Shown here: positions 1 to 12,200 of the stretch, in pieces
How positions within the stretch are numbered: the stretch's first letter is position 1
Layout: each line of letters begins with the position of its first letter
Assembly: GCA_950097015.1 (NCBI GenBank)
Contig: CATNEN010000029.1
Span: 620,001 to 684,000 of the forward strand
Direction of reading: 5' to 3'
Length of the DNA: 64,000 nt
From: Macrostomum hystrix
Lineage: Eukaryota > Platyhelminthes > Macrostomidae
Program-made: the position numbers and the translations under genes
Notes under the pieces: generated by a model
Told to the model about the DNA's origin: nothing
Seen by the model: only the letters and a program-made list of their open reading frames with translations
Databases searched by the model: none

Positions 1-1
1 C

Positions 2-784
2 GGAACTCCTAAGACGCTAACATCTGACAATGGTACACAGTTCACATCGCAATTATTTCAACAGGCCGCCAAACTACTGAATATTCAACAAATATTCACT
101 TCGACATATAATCCAAAAGCAAACCTCGTCGAAAGATTTCACAGAAATCTACATGAAATGCTGACACACTTTGTTTACAAACAACCTGAAGATTGGATTA
201 TTTACATACAATCCGTGACAATGGCCTACAATAGCGCAGTTCATCGTTCAACAGAGAACACACCATTCTTTCTGATGTTCTCTCGAGACTTTCAACCACC
301 GAATCTATTAGTTCAGAAATTACTGCCATCTCAATATGTTGACACGCCGACGACGCTACAAAAGTTCACTTCTCAATTACACCTAGCATGGCAAATTGCA
401 AAACATAATCTCGACAACCAATCTACCGTACCTACAACAAGTAATCATGCTTCTACCTTACAAGTAGGAGATATCGTCTACCTACACTACCCGGCACAGC
501 ATACGCACAAGCATGCTTTCAAATACAAAGGACCTTTCCGTGTAACAGGACTGATATCCGCGACAACAGCACGCCTTGCAAATATCCAGGATCCACATCA
601 ACCTCAGTTCTACGTTCACATTCAACGTTTAAAACGCATCACTAACGACACTACATTCCTTCCAACGTTACAGAATCCAGACCACACAAAAACAACAAAC
701 AAGCACATTGCAACAGCACATGCCGAGACACAAACCACAAACACACCACCAAATACTCATACGTATAACCTACGCCCGCGTTAA
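2..784 (+). CDS. Retrotransposon integrase, C-terminal part of pol (5' end outside window)
   Basis: This is the last 260 codons of a retroelement polyprotein, open from base 2. Integrase inserts the cDNA copy into the host genome. The catalytic core is visible: SDNGTQF carries the second acidic residue, and about 35 residues later NPKANLVERFHRNL carries the catalytic Glu. Next comes YNSAVHRSTENTPFFLMF, the usual end of the core, then a basic C-terminal domain with a VGDIVYLHYP strand and a terminal YNLRPR. The upstream protease, reverse transcriptase, RNase H and the first catalytic Asp are outside the window. No frameshift or internal stop is seen, so this copy may be fairly young. Ty3/gypsy is favoured over BEL/Pao by the C-terminal motif; the family name is not certain. 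Confidence 0.88.
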   Translation, partial: GTPKTLTSDNGTQFTSQLFQQAAKLLNIQQIFTSTYNPKANLVERFHRNLHEMLTHFVYKQPEDWIIYIQSVTMAYNSAVHRSTENTPFFLMFSRDFQPPNLLVQKLLPSQYVDTPTTLQKFTSQLHLAWQIAKHNLDNQSTVPTTSNHASTLQVGDIVYLHYPAQHTHKHAFKYKGPFRVTGLISATTARLANIQDPHQPQFYVHIQRLKRITNDTTFLPTLQNPDHTKTTNKHIATAHAETQTTNTPPNTHTYNLRPR

Positions 785-915
785 ATTACTCGTTTATTGT
801 TACCCGTGTAGTGACCGGGATTAAGAATAGCACTACAGCTTCTCAAGCTTGTCGTAAAAGGCGACTAAAACCTCTGTTCTCTGCAAACGCCCACACAATT
901 TTCGCGAACACTACC

Positions 916-1134
916 ATGGACTGTCCTGTCTGTCTTGAAGAATTCTCATGTAAACTACCATGTATATGTGTCAATAAACACCATGTTTGCGGTTCTTGCT
1001 TAAGCCTCGCACACTACAAAAAACCATTAAAAAACTGTCCTTTGTGCCGTGGAAATCTCCGCCAATGTATGATATGTAACTCATGGCGAACTGTACAATA
1101 CTGTCAATACGTGATGTTATCTTATTATTGTTAA
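916..1134 (+). CDS. Small RING-finger protein encoded between pol and the 3' LTR
   Basis: A 72-residue ORF in an extra position between pol and the LTR. I chose the ATG at 916 because the protein then begins directly with the motif MDCPVCLEEF; the frame is open back to about 811. The Cys/His spacing fits a C3HC4 RING: CPVC, then PCIC, HHVC, GSC and finally CPLCRG. A further C-x2-C pair (CMIC) follows. RING domains are usually E3 ubiquitin ligases binding an E2 enzyme. Integrity of every zinc ligand suggests selection or recent origin. RING-bearing accessory ORFs are unusual in this position; an env gene is the usual occupant. Capture from a host gene is inference, and it could be expressed from a spliced or readthrough RNA. 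Confidence 0.7.
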   Translation: MDCPVCLEEFSCKLPCICVNKHHVCGSCLSLAHYKKPLKNCPLCRGNLRQCMICNSWRTVQYCQYVMLSYYC

Positions 1135-1201
1135 GCTAAGTCATTTTCTTTTCCTCTCAATAATAAATTCGGGACGAATTTTTCGTAAAAAAGGGAGATA
1201 T

Positions 1202-1985
1202 TGTAGAGAGTTGTAAAATACGTTTTTACTTAACGCGCTACTTAAAGTAATGTCACAAGGAAACCTTAGCTATAATGTTTAATCTATTTTTAGGAATGAG
1301 TCATGCGCTATTTTTAGAAACAAGTCATGTGACATGAAATCGGAGAACTGGTTCTCGACAGCTGTATTTACTTGAAGCAAACATGACTCATCGGTTTCTG
1401 CACCTGTATTTACACAATATTCCAAATATGGTAATGTTCACCTGAAAACCCCCCAAAACGCAGCTGATCAAACAAGTCTGACCTCACTGTGCAAACATGT
1501 ATGCCCAATGTAAACACCCGGTAGTAGAACCGGTTTTTCCCCAAAATTTTACTATAAATACAAGCGAAAATCCGAGCTAAAAATTCAGACTCGGAGCGGT
1601 CCACCGGACTTCAAAACACCTTACGAAGAAGAGGACTCATCTCTGAGGGAAAGACAAGTGGTAAGCGCTTTATTAGACAGAGTTATTTATTGCTAGCAAT
1701 AGTTGTTGAATTGAACTAAGTTTACGAGAGCCACATATCGTCGATACATTTGAGAAAGGCCTCCTTGTTTCCTAGGATACATTCCTAGAGGATTATTGAT
1801 TGATTTGAATTGAGTTATCCGTTATCTTTCGGAGGTAACGAAGAAGACGCCCTTCAGGAGGACCTACTAGAGATATACAAGAGAGATTTCAATTGTTCAC
1901 TAGGGCGCACGTTTCTATTGTGAATTCCGAGCTCGAGGAAACCGAAAAGTAATCTGATTCGCTCTCGTCATTTATTGGCCAACAG
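1202..1985 (+). repeat. Candidate 3' long terminal repeat
   Basis: It begins with TGTAGAGAG immediately after a polypurine tract, as expected for the left edge of a 3' LTR. It holds a TATA-like promoter. The right border is a guess: a CCAACA at about 1979-1984 would give a CA end, but no second copy is available for comparison. Confidence 0.5.
1551..1560 (+). promoter_or_regulatory. TATA-like box of the LTR promoter
   Basis: ACTATAAATA lies about 350 bases into the candidate LTR. It is followed about 30 bases downstream by a GC-richer stretch (GACTCGGAGCGG) where transcription could start. Position fits an LTR U3/R border; it is not tested by any second copy. Confidence 0.4.
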
Positions 1986-2247
1986 ACAAACTCAAGCAGC
2001 TACCAGGAAGACAAAGAAGACAAGACTACAAAGACTCAAGAAGCAACAGAACCAATACTTCACGGTCGACCAGCACAAGAAGAAGAACCGCCGGCTATCG
2101 AAAACCAAAGACTACAAACAACTCACTATCAAGGAAGAAGAAGAAACTGCAGTAAGTGTCACGTGACTGTTATAAATTCCTAGGCAATTGTTCCCCATTG
2201 TCTAGAAGTGGGAGTTTCGTGTGTCTGATCAACACGCAAAACTCTTC

Positions 2248-2462
2248 ATCTCCTCCATTCAGCTGCAACCATCACCTCATTTTCTCTCCTCCATTCAGCC
2301 GTACCCAGCACCTCATTTTTTCTCCGGTTGAACCCACCACCTCATTTTCTCTCCTCCATTCAGCTGCACCCACCACCTCATTTTCTCTCCTCCATTCAGA
2401 TGCACCCATCACCTCATTTTCTCTCCTCCATTCAGCCGTACCCAGCACCTCATTTTCACTCC
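2248..2462. repeat. 36-bp tandem repeat, about 6 copies
   Basis: Units share the core CTCCTCCATTCAGC and CACCTCATTTTCT. The 36-bp period is a multiple of three, so a forward frame stays open through it; the peptide is low-complexity and is not called as a gene. One copy is shortened (about 2330). Confidence 0.85.
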
Positions 2463-2721
2463 CACCATGAACAGTGAAGCGGTAAAACTAAGTTACTCAG
2501 GTTGCGCTTTAAGGATGAAAATAACCAGGAAAAGGAGATTATGTTAAGGACCCGGTTCTTTTTATCGATTTACCTGGACAGCGGTTGGCAGGGGTTCCGA
2601 AATTTTCACCTGAAAACTATAGCGATGAGTGCACAAAAAGAACGAATAAAACTGCGTAAAGCCCAGATTTTTAGGTGCTTAAGTCCTCTCTCTCCCCTCT
2701 TCGCCGCGCCCGCGTACTTAC

Positions 2722-3252
2722 CGCCGCGTAGCCGCTGCCTGCTGCTCCCTTGGCGCAGCAGAGACAGTAGCCGGGCTTGCAGTGACAGAAGGCCCATAGC
2801 AGCGAGGACAGCAGCAGCAGCAGGGCCAGGAGCAGACCGGCGATCCAGGCCGACACGCTGCCGAGGCCAGCCAGCTCCGAAGCCGGCAGCCGCCAGGCTG
2901 GCACCGCCGCCGGCTCCTCCGCCGAGAGCGCCGCCGCTGGAAATTCCGTCAGCGCCGGCGCCGACTGCGTTGATGAGGCCGTTGCTTCCTGGAAACAGCA
3001 GATTGGGGTCAACGCCGCCACCTCCTGATGCGCCGCCGGTGCCAACATCGGCGTATCCGCCATTCGGTGGCAGCTTGACTCCGGGCTCGAATGGCGAGAG
3101 AATTCCGCCCTTCGGGTCGGCTAGTCGAGTCGGATACTCCACGAGTTCGACGCCGGGCGGATGCAGGGAACAGCCGATGCACAGCTTGCTGTCCATTTCA
3201 ACTGGGCGCACGCCGAGCCACTCGATGTCTGCGCGGGGACGAGTCGAGTCCG
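2722..3252 (-). CDS. Neurexin-like gene, exon 15: juxtamembrane stalk and membrane helix, with a frame slip
   Basis: Starts in phase with exon 14 (WLGVRPVEMDSKLCIGCSLH), then a Gly-rich stalk. The only transmembrane helix (WIAGLLLALLLLLSSLLW, followed by CHCKPGYCLCC, a possible palmitoylated stop-transfer) is in the next frame, so a one-base slip must lie at about 2900-3060. The exon ends GYAA at a perfect GTAAGT donor (2721-2716); the cytoplasmic tail continues outside the window. Confidence 0.72.
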
Positions 3253-6200
3253 CTGTATCAAGCTATCTGTGAGCCATAGAGAAGTACTATCTACCCTACA
3301 TAGTATCGACACTATTAGCTACACAGCTATATGACCATATATTTTTATGGCACTGCACATGGAATGCTTTGGCAAAACTGCCTGACGATAAGAGAGTGAG
3401 GATAAATGTGTATCGCGAGCACTCACCTCCAAGCGCTCCCAGGAAGCAGATGGCCGTCTCCGGCTGACGCACGCCTTCGCTGAAGTTGCCGCCGGCGAGG
3501 CGAAGGCCGACGTGAGCGAAGCTGCCGTCGGGTTCCAGCAGGTCCCGCTGCAGGATGTACAGATCCTCCAAGGCGCGGATGTTGTCCACACTGAGGCTGA
3601 CACCCTGGCCCTCGCGCCGGCCAACAATCACGTGATCCAAGCCATCGTTCATCGGCCTATCGAGCACAGTCCGATGATCGCCAGTGATGGAGTCGCGCAG
3701 GTGAACGGCGCCGCCTTTGAGGAAGAGCTGCCAGAACTGGCCGCGCCTATTGAATACAGGTGGCCAGGACTGTGCGGGCCTGGTAGGTCTGGAATCGCAG
3801 ACGGAAGGACTCGGAGACCACCGCCTGGCTGAGCTGGCACGTGCAGGTAAGCGCAGGTCGGACTGTTCACAGCTGGCTTCACCAGGAAACCCCACGGAGC
3901 TGCGGGTTTCAGCAATGGTCAATGCATAGTTGAACAAAGACTTTCATACTGTGCACAGCTGGTTTAGTCCATGGACTGGGATCTAATTGGGAATTAAGTG
4001 CCACGCTTGCGGACACTTGTCCCGCCCGTGGGCTAAGATTCAAACTGCCGACCTCTCAGCTACAACTAGTAAGCTACAGGCGCCCCGTCTTGTAGAACAA
4101 AGAGTTGCGTTAGTGAAAGCCCAATAGAACAAAGACTCACTTTTGTTGCACCGCGGCCCGTATCGGGGCAGGGTGCAGACGCAGGTCAGTCCGAAGCTGC
4201 TCTCCTGGCAGGCACCCCACGGGCCGCAATAGCTCGGCGAGTCGGCGCATTTCGGTGGCCGTCGCAGCGTCGCCGGGACAGTCAGCAGCTTGACATGGTC
4301 CTGGCTGGGCTGCTTTCCAGACTCCGGGAACCGGTCGGTGCTGTACACCTCGCCGTTCCAACGGAAGTCTGAAATTTTTTTTTCTAGATTAGACACTAGA
4401 GGAACTGCCCTTGACCTTGAAGTAGTGAGAAAAGGGTGCGAAATACAACTCTGAATACGACAGCTAGAGACAAGGAAAGTGTATAGAAATCATTATCTGC
4501 AGCATTGCATGACAACATTGATAAAGCAGCTTTTATTAATAATCTTACCGCTGATGCCTTGATAAAAGAAATGAAAGTTTTGTATTAAAATGGGTAATAA
4601 TAATAATGAATTGATTACACTTTCATGTACACCCAATTGGGCCAGATGTGCAGCCGACAGCACAGCCGCAGCTATTGCGCGGCCCATCTGAAAGCTGCGT
4701 ACAGCTGTTCAGTCCATGGACTGGTGAGGAAGCCACAACCACCCTCAATTACACAGCTGTTCCAGTGGAGTGGAGTCGGGAATCGAACCCACGACATTCA
4801 AGTCGTGACCCCGACGCTCTAATCACTAGGCTGCAAGCCCTTTACATACAATAATCTCTGCATGCAATAGGTTAACATTCGTGAAAAGCAGCGGGCGTGC
4901 TCACTTCCGATGACGCCTGAGAACAGATTCTGGCCTCTGGCGTCGGCGCCAAAGATGATCTGATGATATGGGAAGTTGTTCATATCTGGAACAGAAGGTA
5001 AAACAGTTTCAAGTATTATTGGGAGTGTCACCTGAGTTTGAGTGAGCAGATAGATAAACAAATTAGGTCTGCGGACTCACAGGCGCTGAGCACCGGCGCC
5101 TGCTGGTCGTCAACAAACACCCGAAACTGACCGCCCGACCTCTCGATGTACACCGTGTGGTAGGCGCCATTGGCGAAACCGCCGTGCGGCGCGGCCCTAA
5201 TCACGTGACGCACGCGCTGCCGGTTGAGCTTGAGCTGGCCGTCCTCGGCCTCCAACGACCAGAACTGGCCGTTGGTGCCGTTGAAGGTCAGGATAGTGCC
5301 AGTGCCGCGGAAAGTCTGGAAGCCGATGGTGACGTTGTCGGCGTCGGTGACGCGCGGCGGGACAACTCTCAGGATGTAGAAGCCTTCTGGCAGTGGCTGG
5401 TAGCCTCCAGGCAGATTCTCAGCCTCCGCGCTGATGAGGATGCCGGCACCCTGGCGAGTGCACAGACCGTCGGAGCCGATGTTGCTGAGGTAGCCGCTGC
5501 GAGAGCAATCGCACGAGCGTCGGCCATTGATGACACGGCAGATGCCGCCGTTACGACAGTCGAAGCGGCCACAGAGCTCCGGCCGGATTTCGCAGGTGCT
5601 GCCAGTGTAGCCGTTCTCGCACTGACAGAGGCAGCCGGCCTCGCTGGCACAGGCACACCGGCCCAGGCCATTGCAGTTGTTGAGGTAGGCGAAGCAGTCA
5701 AAGTTGGCGCAGTTCGGCCCTGAGTAGTGCCGCCGGCAGTCGCAGAGGGTCACGCATACGTTGCCGACGAGGGCGTTGGGATCACAGCGGCAAGTACCAC
5801 CATTCAGGCACCTGGTCGGGTCACACTGGAGCCTCCGCTCGCATCTGTCACCGACGAAGCCATTCGGGCAGCTGCAGCGGGGGCTGCAGGACGGGCCTTT
5901 GGCCGGGTCGCATTTGCACAGCCCGCCATTTTCGCAGCGAAAGTCGCTGGGGCAGCTGACCTCGTATTGGCAGCGATCGCCCCACCAGCCATCCTGACAG
6001 TAGCAGCTGGGGCTACAAGGGTAGCGGCCCTGGCACCCACAGACTCCGCGGCTGCCGCAATAGTTGGTCGGACAGGTTGGCCGGAGGTCGCAGCGGTCGC
6101 CGCCAAAGCCAGCCGGACAGTTGCACACGACGCCGTCGCCAGCACCGGAGGAGACGTCGTCGCGACAGATGCCGCCGTTGTAGCAGTAGCCGGGCCGGTC

Positions 6201-9200
6201 GGCGCAGCTGACGAGGCGGCAGGCGTTGTCCCAGAGAACGCTGCCGTGCGGCTGGCTGGTGAGCAGCCGTCTCTCGTCCAGCGGCCGGAAGTCGCCGCTA
6301 TGCTGCTTGTAGAAGACCAGGGTGGCCATACAGGTCGGGAGGCGGTGGGTCGCATGCGACAGGAAGCCCATGTCGGCCAGACGGCCTGCCAGGCGGTCGG
6401 GCACACCAGCCAGGTAGGCGTCACACTGGTAAGAGAAGCTGCTGGGGATCGTCGGCGGCCCCTCGAGGTGCATGCCGTCGATGACGAAGTACATCCGCTG
6501 ACTGGAGCGATACGATGAGATGTGCAGCCAGACGCGGTGCCAGCGGCCCTGGCTGAGGCTGTGCGGATAATTGACGTCATCGGAGAAAGCCTGGCCGGCC
6601 TGCAGGCTGAAGCTGTAGCGCAGCCGGCCACCGAACAGTTCCAGGCCGAAAAACCTGGACGGATGGAGGGCGAAAGATCTGATTGGTTACGGCTATGGCC
6701 TTGAACAGTCTTCATGTATCTGGGAGTCTGTGACATTCACTGCGGAGATATTTTTGGAGTGAGCGCGCCACAATAGATTCTGAGGGCGCCACAATGGATT
6801 CTGAGGGCGCCACCTCACCTGCCGCTCTCCATCACGTCAACCAGGAGCACCAGCAAGCCGTTGCTGGCTCTGGTTCTGAAGGACAGCTCCATGCTGAAGC
6901 CGTCCTGGTTGCGCAGCAGCACGTTCTGCCCGGCGGGCTTGCTGTACAGGTGGCTGCCCAGGAAGGTCACCACGAATTTGCTGGCCTGCTGCTCTGGCGG
7001 ACTGGGACGTGTCGGCGGCGCCGAGGTCGGAGTGACGTGCGGCGGCTTTACCTCATCGTCCAGGCTGTAGTGCTTGGACGGCATGAACAGGTCGTACAGG
7101 TACTTGGAGGTCAGCCAGTAGAAATTCTGCATGGAGCCAACGAAGCCGTAGAAGTTTTTTAACTTTCCCGGCATGGTGACCACGTTGCAGCCGCCGATCT
7201 CAATGGTATCGGTGGTCCAAACGAAGCCCTCGCGCGAGTCGGCGTTCAGCAGGGCTGCAAAAATTCGATTGGTTGAGAAAAATGAAAAAGAACCCAGGAA
7301 TTCACTAGTGCTCACTCAGGAGTGGCTTCCACTCGCCAACCTGATCGCATAATCTCAAGCTCAAGGATAAGTCTCTTACAGAGAAGGAGATCCGCGTGAC
7401 CCGGACGATCCAAGCGGACTAACAAATCTTTATTACCCATTAGATCCCAGCTGACACTCAAATCCCCTTGACCCGGATGATCCCAGAGGGCACTCAAATC
7501 CCCTTGAGCCGTTTAATCCCAGCTGACACTCAAATCCCCTTGAGCCTTTTAATCCCAGCTGACACTTAAATCCCCCTGAGCCGTTTAATCCCAGCTGACA
7601 CTTAAATCCCCCTGAGCCGTTTAATCCCAGCTGACACTTAAACCCCCCTGAGCCGTTTAATCCCAGCTGACACTCAAATCACCTTGAGCCGTTTAATCCC
7701 AGAGGGCACTCAAATCCCATTGAGCCGTTTAATCCCAGAGGGCACTCAAATCCCATTGAGCTGTTTAATCCCAGCTGACACTCAAATCACCTGGAGCCGT
7801 TTAATCCCAGAGGGCACTCAAATCCCCTTGACCCGTTTAATCCCAGCTGACACTCAAATCCCCCTGAGTCGTTTAATCCCAGCTGACACTCAAATCACCT
7901 TGAGCCGTTTAATCCCAGAGGGCACTCAAATCCCATTGAGCTGTTTAATCCCAGAGGGCACACGAATCCCCTTGACCCTGATGATCCCGGGGACTCACTT
8001 TTCCCCAGTTCCGATCCGGGCTTGTCGTCATCAACGTAGAACTCCAAGGTGTTGGCCCGCCGTTTAACAATGAGCGTGTGCCATTGGTCATCGTTGTAGC
8101 GCCTAGGATTACTGCTGGCCATTCTCAACACCTGCCGGATTAACAAATCGTGTGATTGACACTTTGAATATCGTTTGGCAGCCTTTTTTCAACGCGCAGT
8201 AAATAAAATCGCACAGCAAATCCAATATTAGCGAATAAACTATTTTTATACTGCATGTAAGCAAGTGGCTACTCATAATGGCTACTCATAGTAGTAATCA
8301 GATGATCAGTAGAATATTAATTGCCTGCCGAAGTTACAGAAGCGATGGCTGGGGAACAGAGGCGTCTATGGAAGTCAAAAGGTCAAAAGTTTGTTAGACA
8401 TTTTAAACAATGTTATAGTTTTCATCGCACGAGACAAAGACAGAAAAATATAAGTCCTTAAGCACTAATCGGTGCATTTCTTTGTTTTTACCTCGCAGTC
8501 AGAGAAACGGTTACCACCTGATGAGATGCACTGAAATTCATGCATTCATATCTGCGTTGAAATTTGTGCTTTCCTCTTTATCCTCTTAAAGGATTTTTTT
8601 AACCCATTGAAGCGAAAATTTTCCGATCTTCTTCTGATCTTCGTGTCTAACAGATCGAAGTATAAACTAAAACGATTATATCTTAGAGAAAAACTCCAAG
8701 ATTATAGCAAGAAAAAAACGAATACATTTTTGTGGCTGGCATTTAAAATTCACAACTAACCAAAGAGCTAATTTGGTTTTTTTAATGGTGCCTGCTGTTG
8801 ATCTAACAGATTATCCATAAGAATACTCGTATATTCAGAGCCTCTCTGTTTTGTTGTCTATGGTAAAACCTGCATACGAGCTGACCAAGTACATTACACT
8901 AGACCAAAAACTTCACTATCTATGGCTTTTCATTTTGTTTAGAATGACTGGAACCAATTTAAAAGCTGCGTGAACGGAAGCAATTCAGAGATCGTATGAT
9001 CAAAGTGAAAATGCGCAGGCACAGTTTTTACCATAGACAACAAGAATAGAAGCTATGAAGGCATGCCCTATCCATTATTAGATTATCAGCAGATCCCTAC
9101 CGGCGGTGTACTAGATGCAATTGGGTGCTTAGTGCCTGAATAATGTAGGTTAGTGGCAATGACAGGCCGACCATCCTGCAGATAGGCTTCCATAAAGATG

Positions 9201-12200
9201 CGCCTCTCCTTCTGCATGGCCTTGAACAGGCAGCCAGTCGGGTGAGACGTCTTGAACCGGATGCTGATGTCGTCGTGAAAGGTGTCCAAATTGTTTCCCG
9301 CCTTCTTAAAGCGAACTACAAGAAACTGCTCATTGCCGTCCACGGTTTTCAGTGGGGCAGCTGGAATGGATAGAGAAATGATACGCTCGTAGCATGAAAT
9401 TATATAAGTATTCTTTATCTGTCCACATCTCTACCGACCTGCCTACTTCTTTACTGGTCTATTATCTACCCCTCCACTAGTTCATTTATTTTTTATCACA
9501 CTATCTACTTCTATATCGACAGATCCATCTCTCTGCCGACCCATCTACCTCTCTACGCACCAATCTTCTTCTCTACTGACCTATGTACCTCGCTACTGAC
9601 CTATCTACCTCTTTACCGATCATCAACCTATCTACCGATCCATCTTCCTCTCTGCCGACTTATCTACCTCTCTACTGACCTATTTACCTTTCTACTGACC
9701 TATCTACCTTGCTTTGAACAAAATACTCCAAGTAGGTGACAAGTGATGGCAACGGGCAGGTGTCACACCAAGCGCTTTACGATAACTAGATAAAGCTTAC
9801 ACTCGCTGCAGGGCGCGCCCAGAAACGAGAATTCAACATCGTCTGAAGTCTTCCGCGTGTACTGCGTACTCCGACAGTCGCAGAAGAAGTTCAAAGTCGT
9901 TGCCGAACTCCTGCTAGAGTTGATCAGAATGATCAGATCCGGGTTCTCACTGAACAGGTGATTGTGCTGCCACCGGTTTGAGCAGGTCTGAGCAGACGTG
10001 GCTCGCTCGTTGAGTGGAAAGCAAAGGTCTACCTGGCGGCCGGAGTGCCGATTCTGCACCAATTCATTGCAGGGCAGGTAGCGCGGCAGGTGGCAGCCGA
10101 CCTTGCGGCCGACGGCGTTCGACTGGTGCATCACCAGACTGCACAATTGGGGCAGTTTTTGCCAAAGAAAATTAAAAAGCTTCCTACTTTATACTTCGTA
10201 GGTCCCGAGTTCGAATCCCAGCCCAAGGAAAGCAACTTTGTCTTTAACAGTAGAACTACTAAGGGGAATTACGCCCTGAAATTTTGTGCCGCACCCGAAC
10301 GTTGCAAGCACACGAAACTCAAGAACACGGGCCAAATTTTTGTTACGCATCTTCTGAAACGAGTATCAAATCGCCAGCTCTTCAGACCGTCGAGATATTC
10401 AATGGTTCTAGCCGAAGGTCTGATTTTTTCCATAAGCGCTAGTGTATTTCATACACCCCTATACACGAATTAGCACTGCGCCTCAGTGCGGCCTTGCCAG
10501 GCCTTCAAAATTTATCAGCATGTCACCCGAATGTGCCTGCATCATCTCCGTCATCGGTGGTTACCTACCTTTATCTAGACGGATTTGCTAGACCTTCAAG
10601 GGCTACAACAGGTGGAAATAGGCCACTATGGACACCCTGACGCGAATTTCTTCAATTTCACAGATCAAGCCAAAATATTAGGCGCAGCTCAACCACAGGA
10701 CACCATCACCATCGTCTGTCAGCCAATCAGTCACCATCCAACGCTGTTAGCATTCAGGCACTGCCAAAAAAATTTCAGGGGGGAGGAGAAATCCTCTTGC
10801 CGCCCTTGGTATAAAAACGGGCGGCAAAATGGCTTGGTAGTCCTACTGTCAAGCAAGACACTGAATTTCCCGCTCACCCACGTGTTTATAGTTGCGACTG
10901 TGCCACTGGCTCAACTGGTTAAGGTAACCCATATAAATAATAATTATTATTGCGCCTGTAGGTAGTGGCACATCATTTGGTGACACTTGGAGATTGGCCC
11001 TCAAGGGCGTAAATTGCACGACAAGCTCCCAAGCCTTCTCTCCGCGGCTGTGCCCCAAATGAATGTGGCCTCGCCGCGGAATCTTGGTGCGAGAGGCAAA
11101 CGCGTTATCCACTCTGCCACTCACCCCCTGAGGTGACCCATATAATTCTTCATCCCAAGTACTGCTTGATCGGAAATCACAGAAAGATATGTTGCTCACT
11201 TTTCTTTCTGAATGTAGTACCACTGCGAGCCCTCCAAGCTGCCGGACCGAATGTAGTTAATGCAGCCGTAGAATTTCACCCGCGACCAGCACAGGAACGG
11301 CAGGCGGCCCTCGGTGTCGAAGCCGACGTAGGTGTAGGTGTTGAACTGCCAGTCGTGGCGCAGCAGGCTCATTTCGCCCAGGCTCTTCCTCTCGCCGTCG
11401 AGCATCACGGCCGGCTCGCGGCCGTCAACCCACAGGCGTACAATGTGCGGATTCATGTCGTTGACGTTGGCACCTTCGCGGCTAAGCCGGTGCCTGTAGC
11501 GATTGTCCGTCACTATGCCGACCACCGGAGGGCCCGCGACGAAGTAAAGGACGCCGTCGAAGATTTCCAGCAGTAGGAAGCAGGAGACGGGCTTCTTGGA
11601 TGGAGATCGATTGGATCCGTCGTATCCCCTGGATACGGATGCGTTTGGACACAGAAGCTTGGTTTCAGTCACGATATCACCATAGCAACCTAACACAGAA
11701 CACCATAGCAACATACCAAAGAACACCATAGCAACCTACCACAGAACACCATAGCAACCTACCACAGAACACCATAGCAACCTACCACAGAACACCATAG
11801 CAACCTACCACAGAACACCATAGCAACCTACCACAGAACACCATAGCAACCTACCACAGAACACCATAGCAACCTACCACAGAACAAGAAAAAAGCTTCC
11901 CCCAGATAAACAGAGCAATCTTCCCCAGCGGAAAACGAGGCGGCCTCCCAAAACCCGCCTTCGAGACAACTCACGCATAGAACAGAACGCCGCGCGGCTC
12001 GTTTGTGAGAAATTCGATCTCAATTTTCCGACCGAGTCGGTCAAACGTGCCCATTGTGAGCTCGCTGCCTTCAACTGAGAAGGACGCCTTCTCCTGGGCG
12101 TTAATCTGCGGATCCGTTGGCGCCACTGGCCCTGTTGAAACCGGCGGGGGCGGCGGCGGCGGTGGAGGGGGTGGCAGCGTTGGTCGCGGAGTCGGCGGCG

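Larger units (their letters stand above)
1..2165 (+). mobile_element. 3' part of a Ty3/gypsy-like LTR retrotransposon (left-truncated by window)
   Basis: The window opens inside the integrase core and continues through the end of pol, a small RING-finger ORF, a polypurine stretch (AAAAAAGGGAGATA, about 1187-1201) and a candidate LTR that starts TGTAGAGAG at about 1202. Order and the pol C-terminus (TYNLRPR then stop) are typical of Ty3/gypsy elements. The right end of the LTR cannot be fixed because no second LTR is in the window; it lies somewhere between about 1985 and 2165. The element runs opposite to the neurexin-like gene and is probably in that gene's last intron. Confidence 0.75.

Noticed and set aside
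3512-3929. Forward frames over receptor exon 14
   Set aside because: Antisense shadows of the LamG exon.
4740-4845. Functional tRNA gene on the minus strand
   Set aside because: A- and B-box-like parts are present, but the acceptor stem does not pair and it continues into a SINE body also found at other sites.
5727-6518. 263-codon forward frame rich in Ala/Val
   Set aside because: Antisense of the EGF-rich exon; GC-rich third positions keep the opposite strand open.
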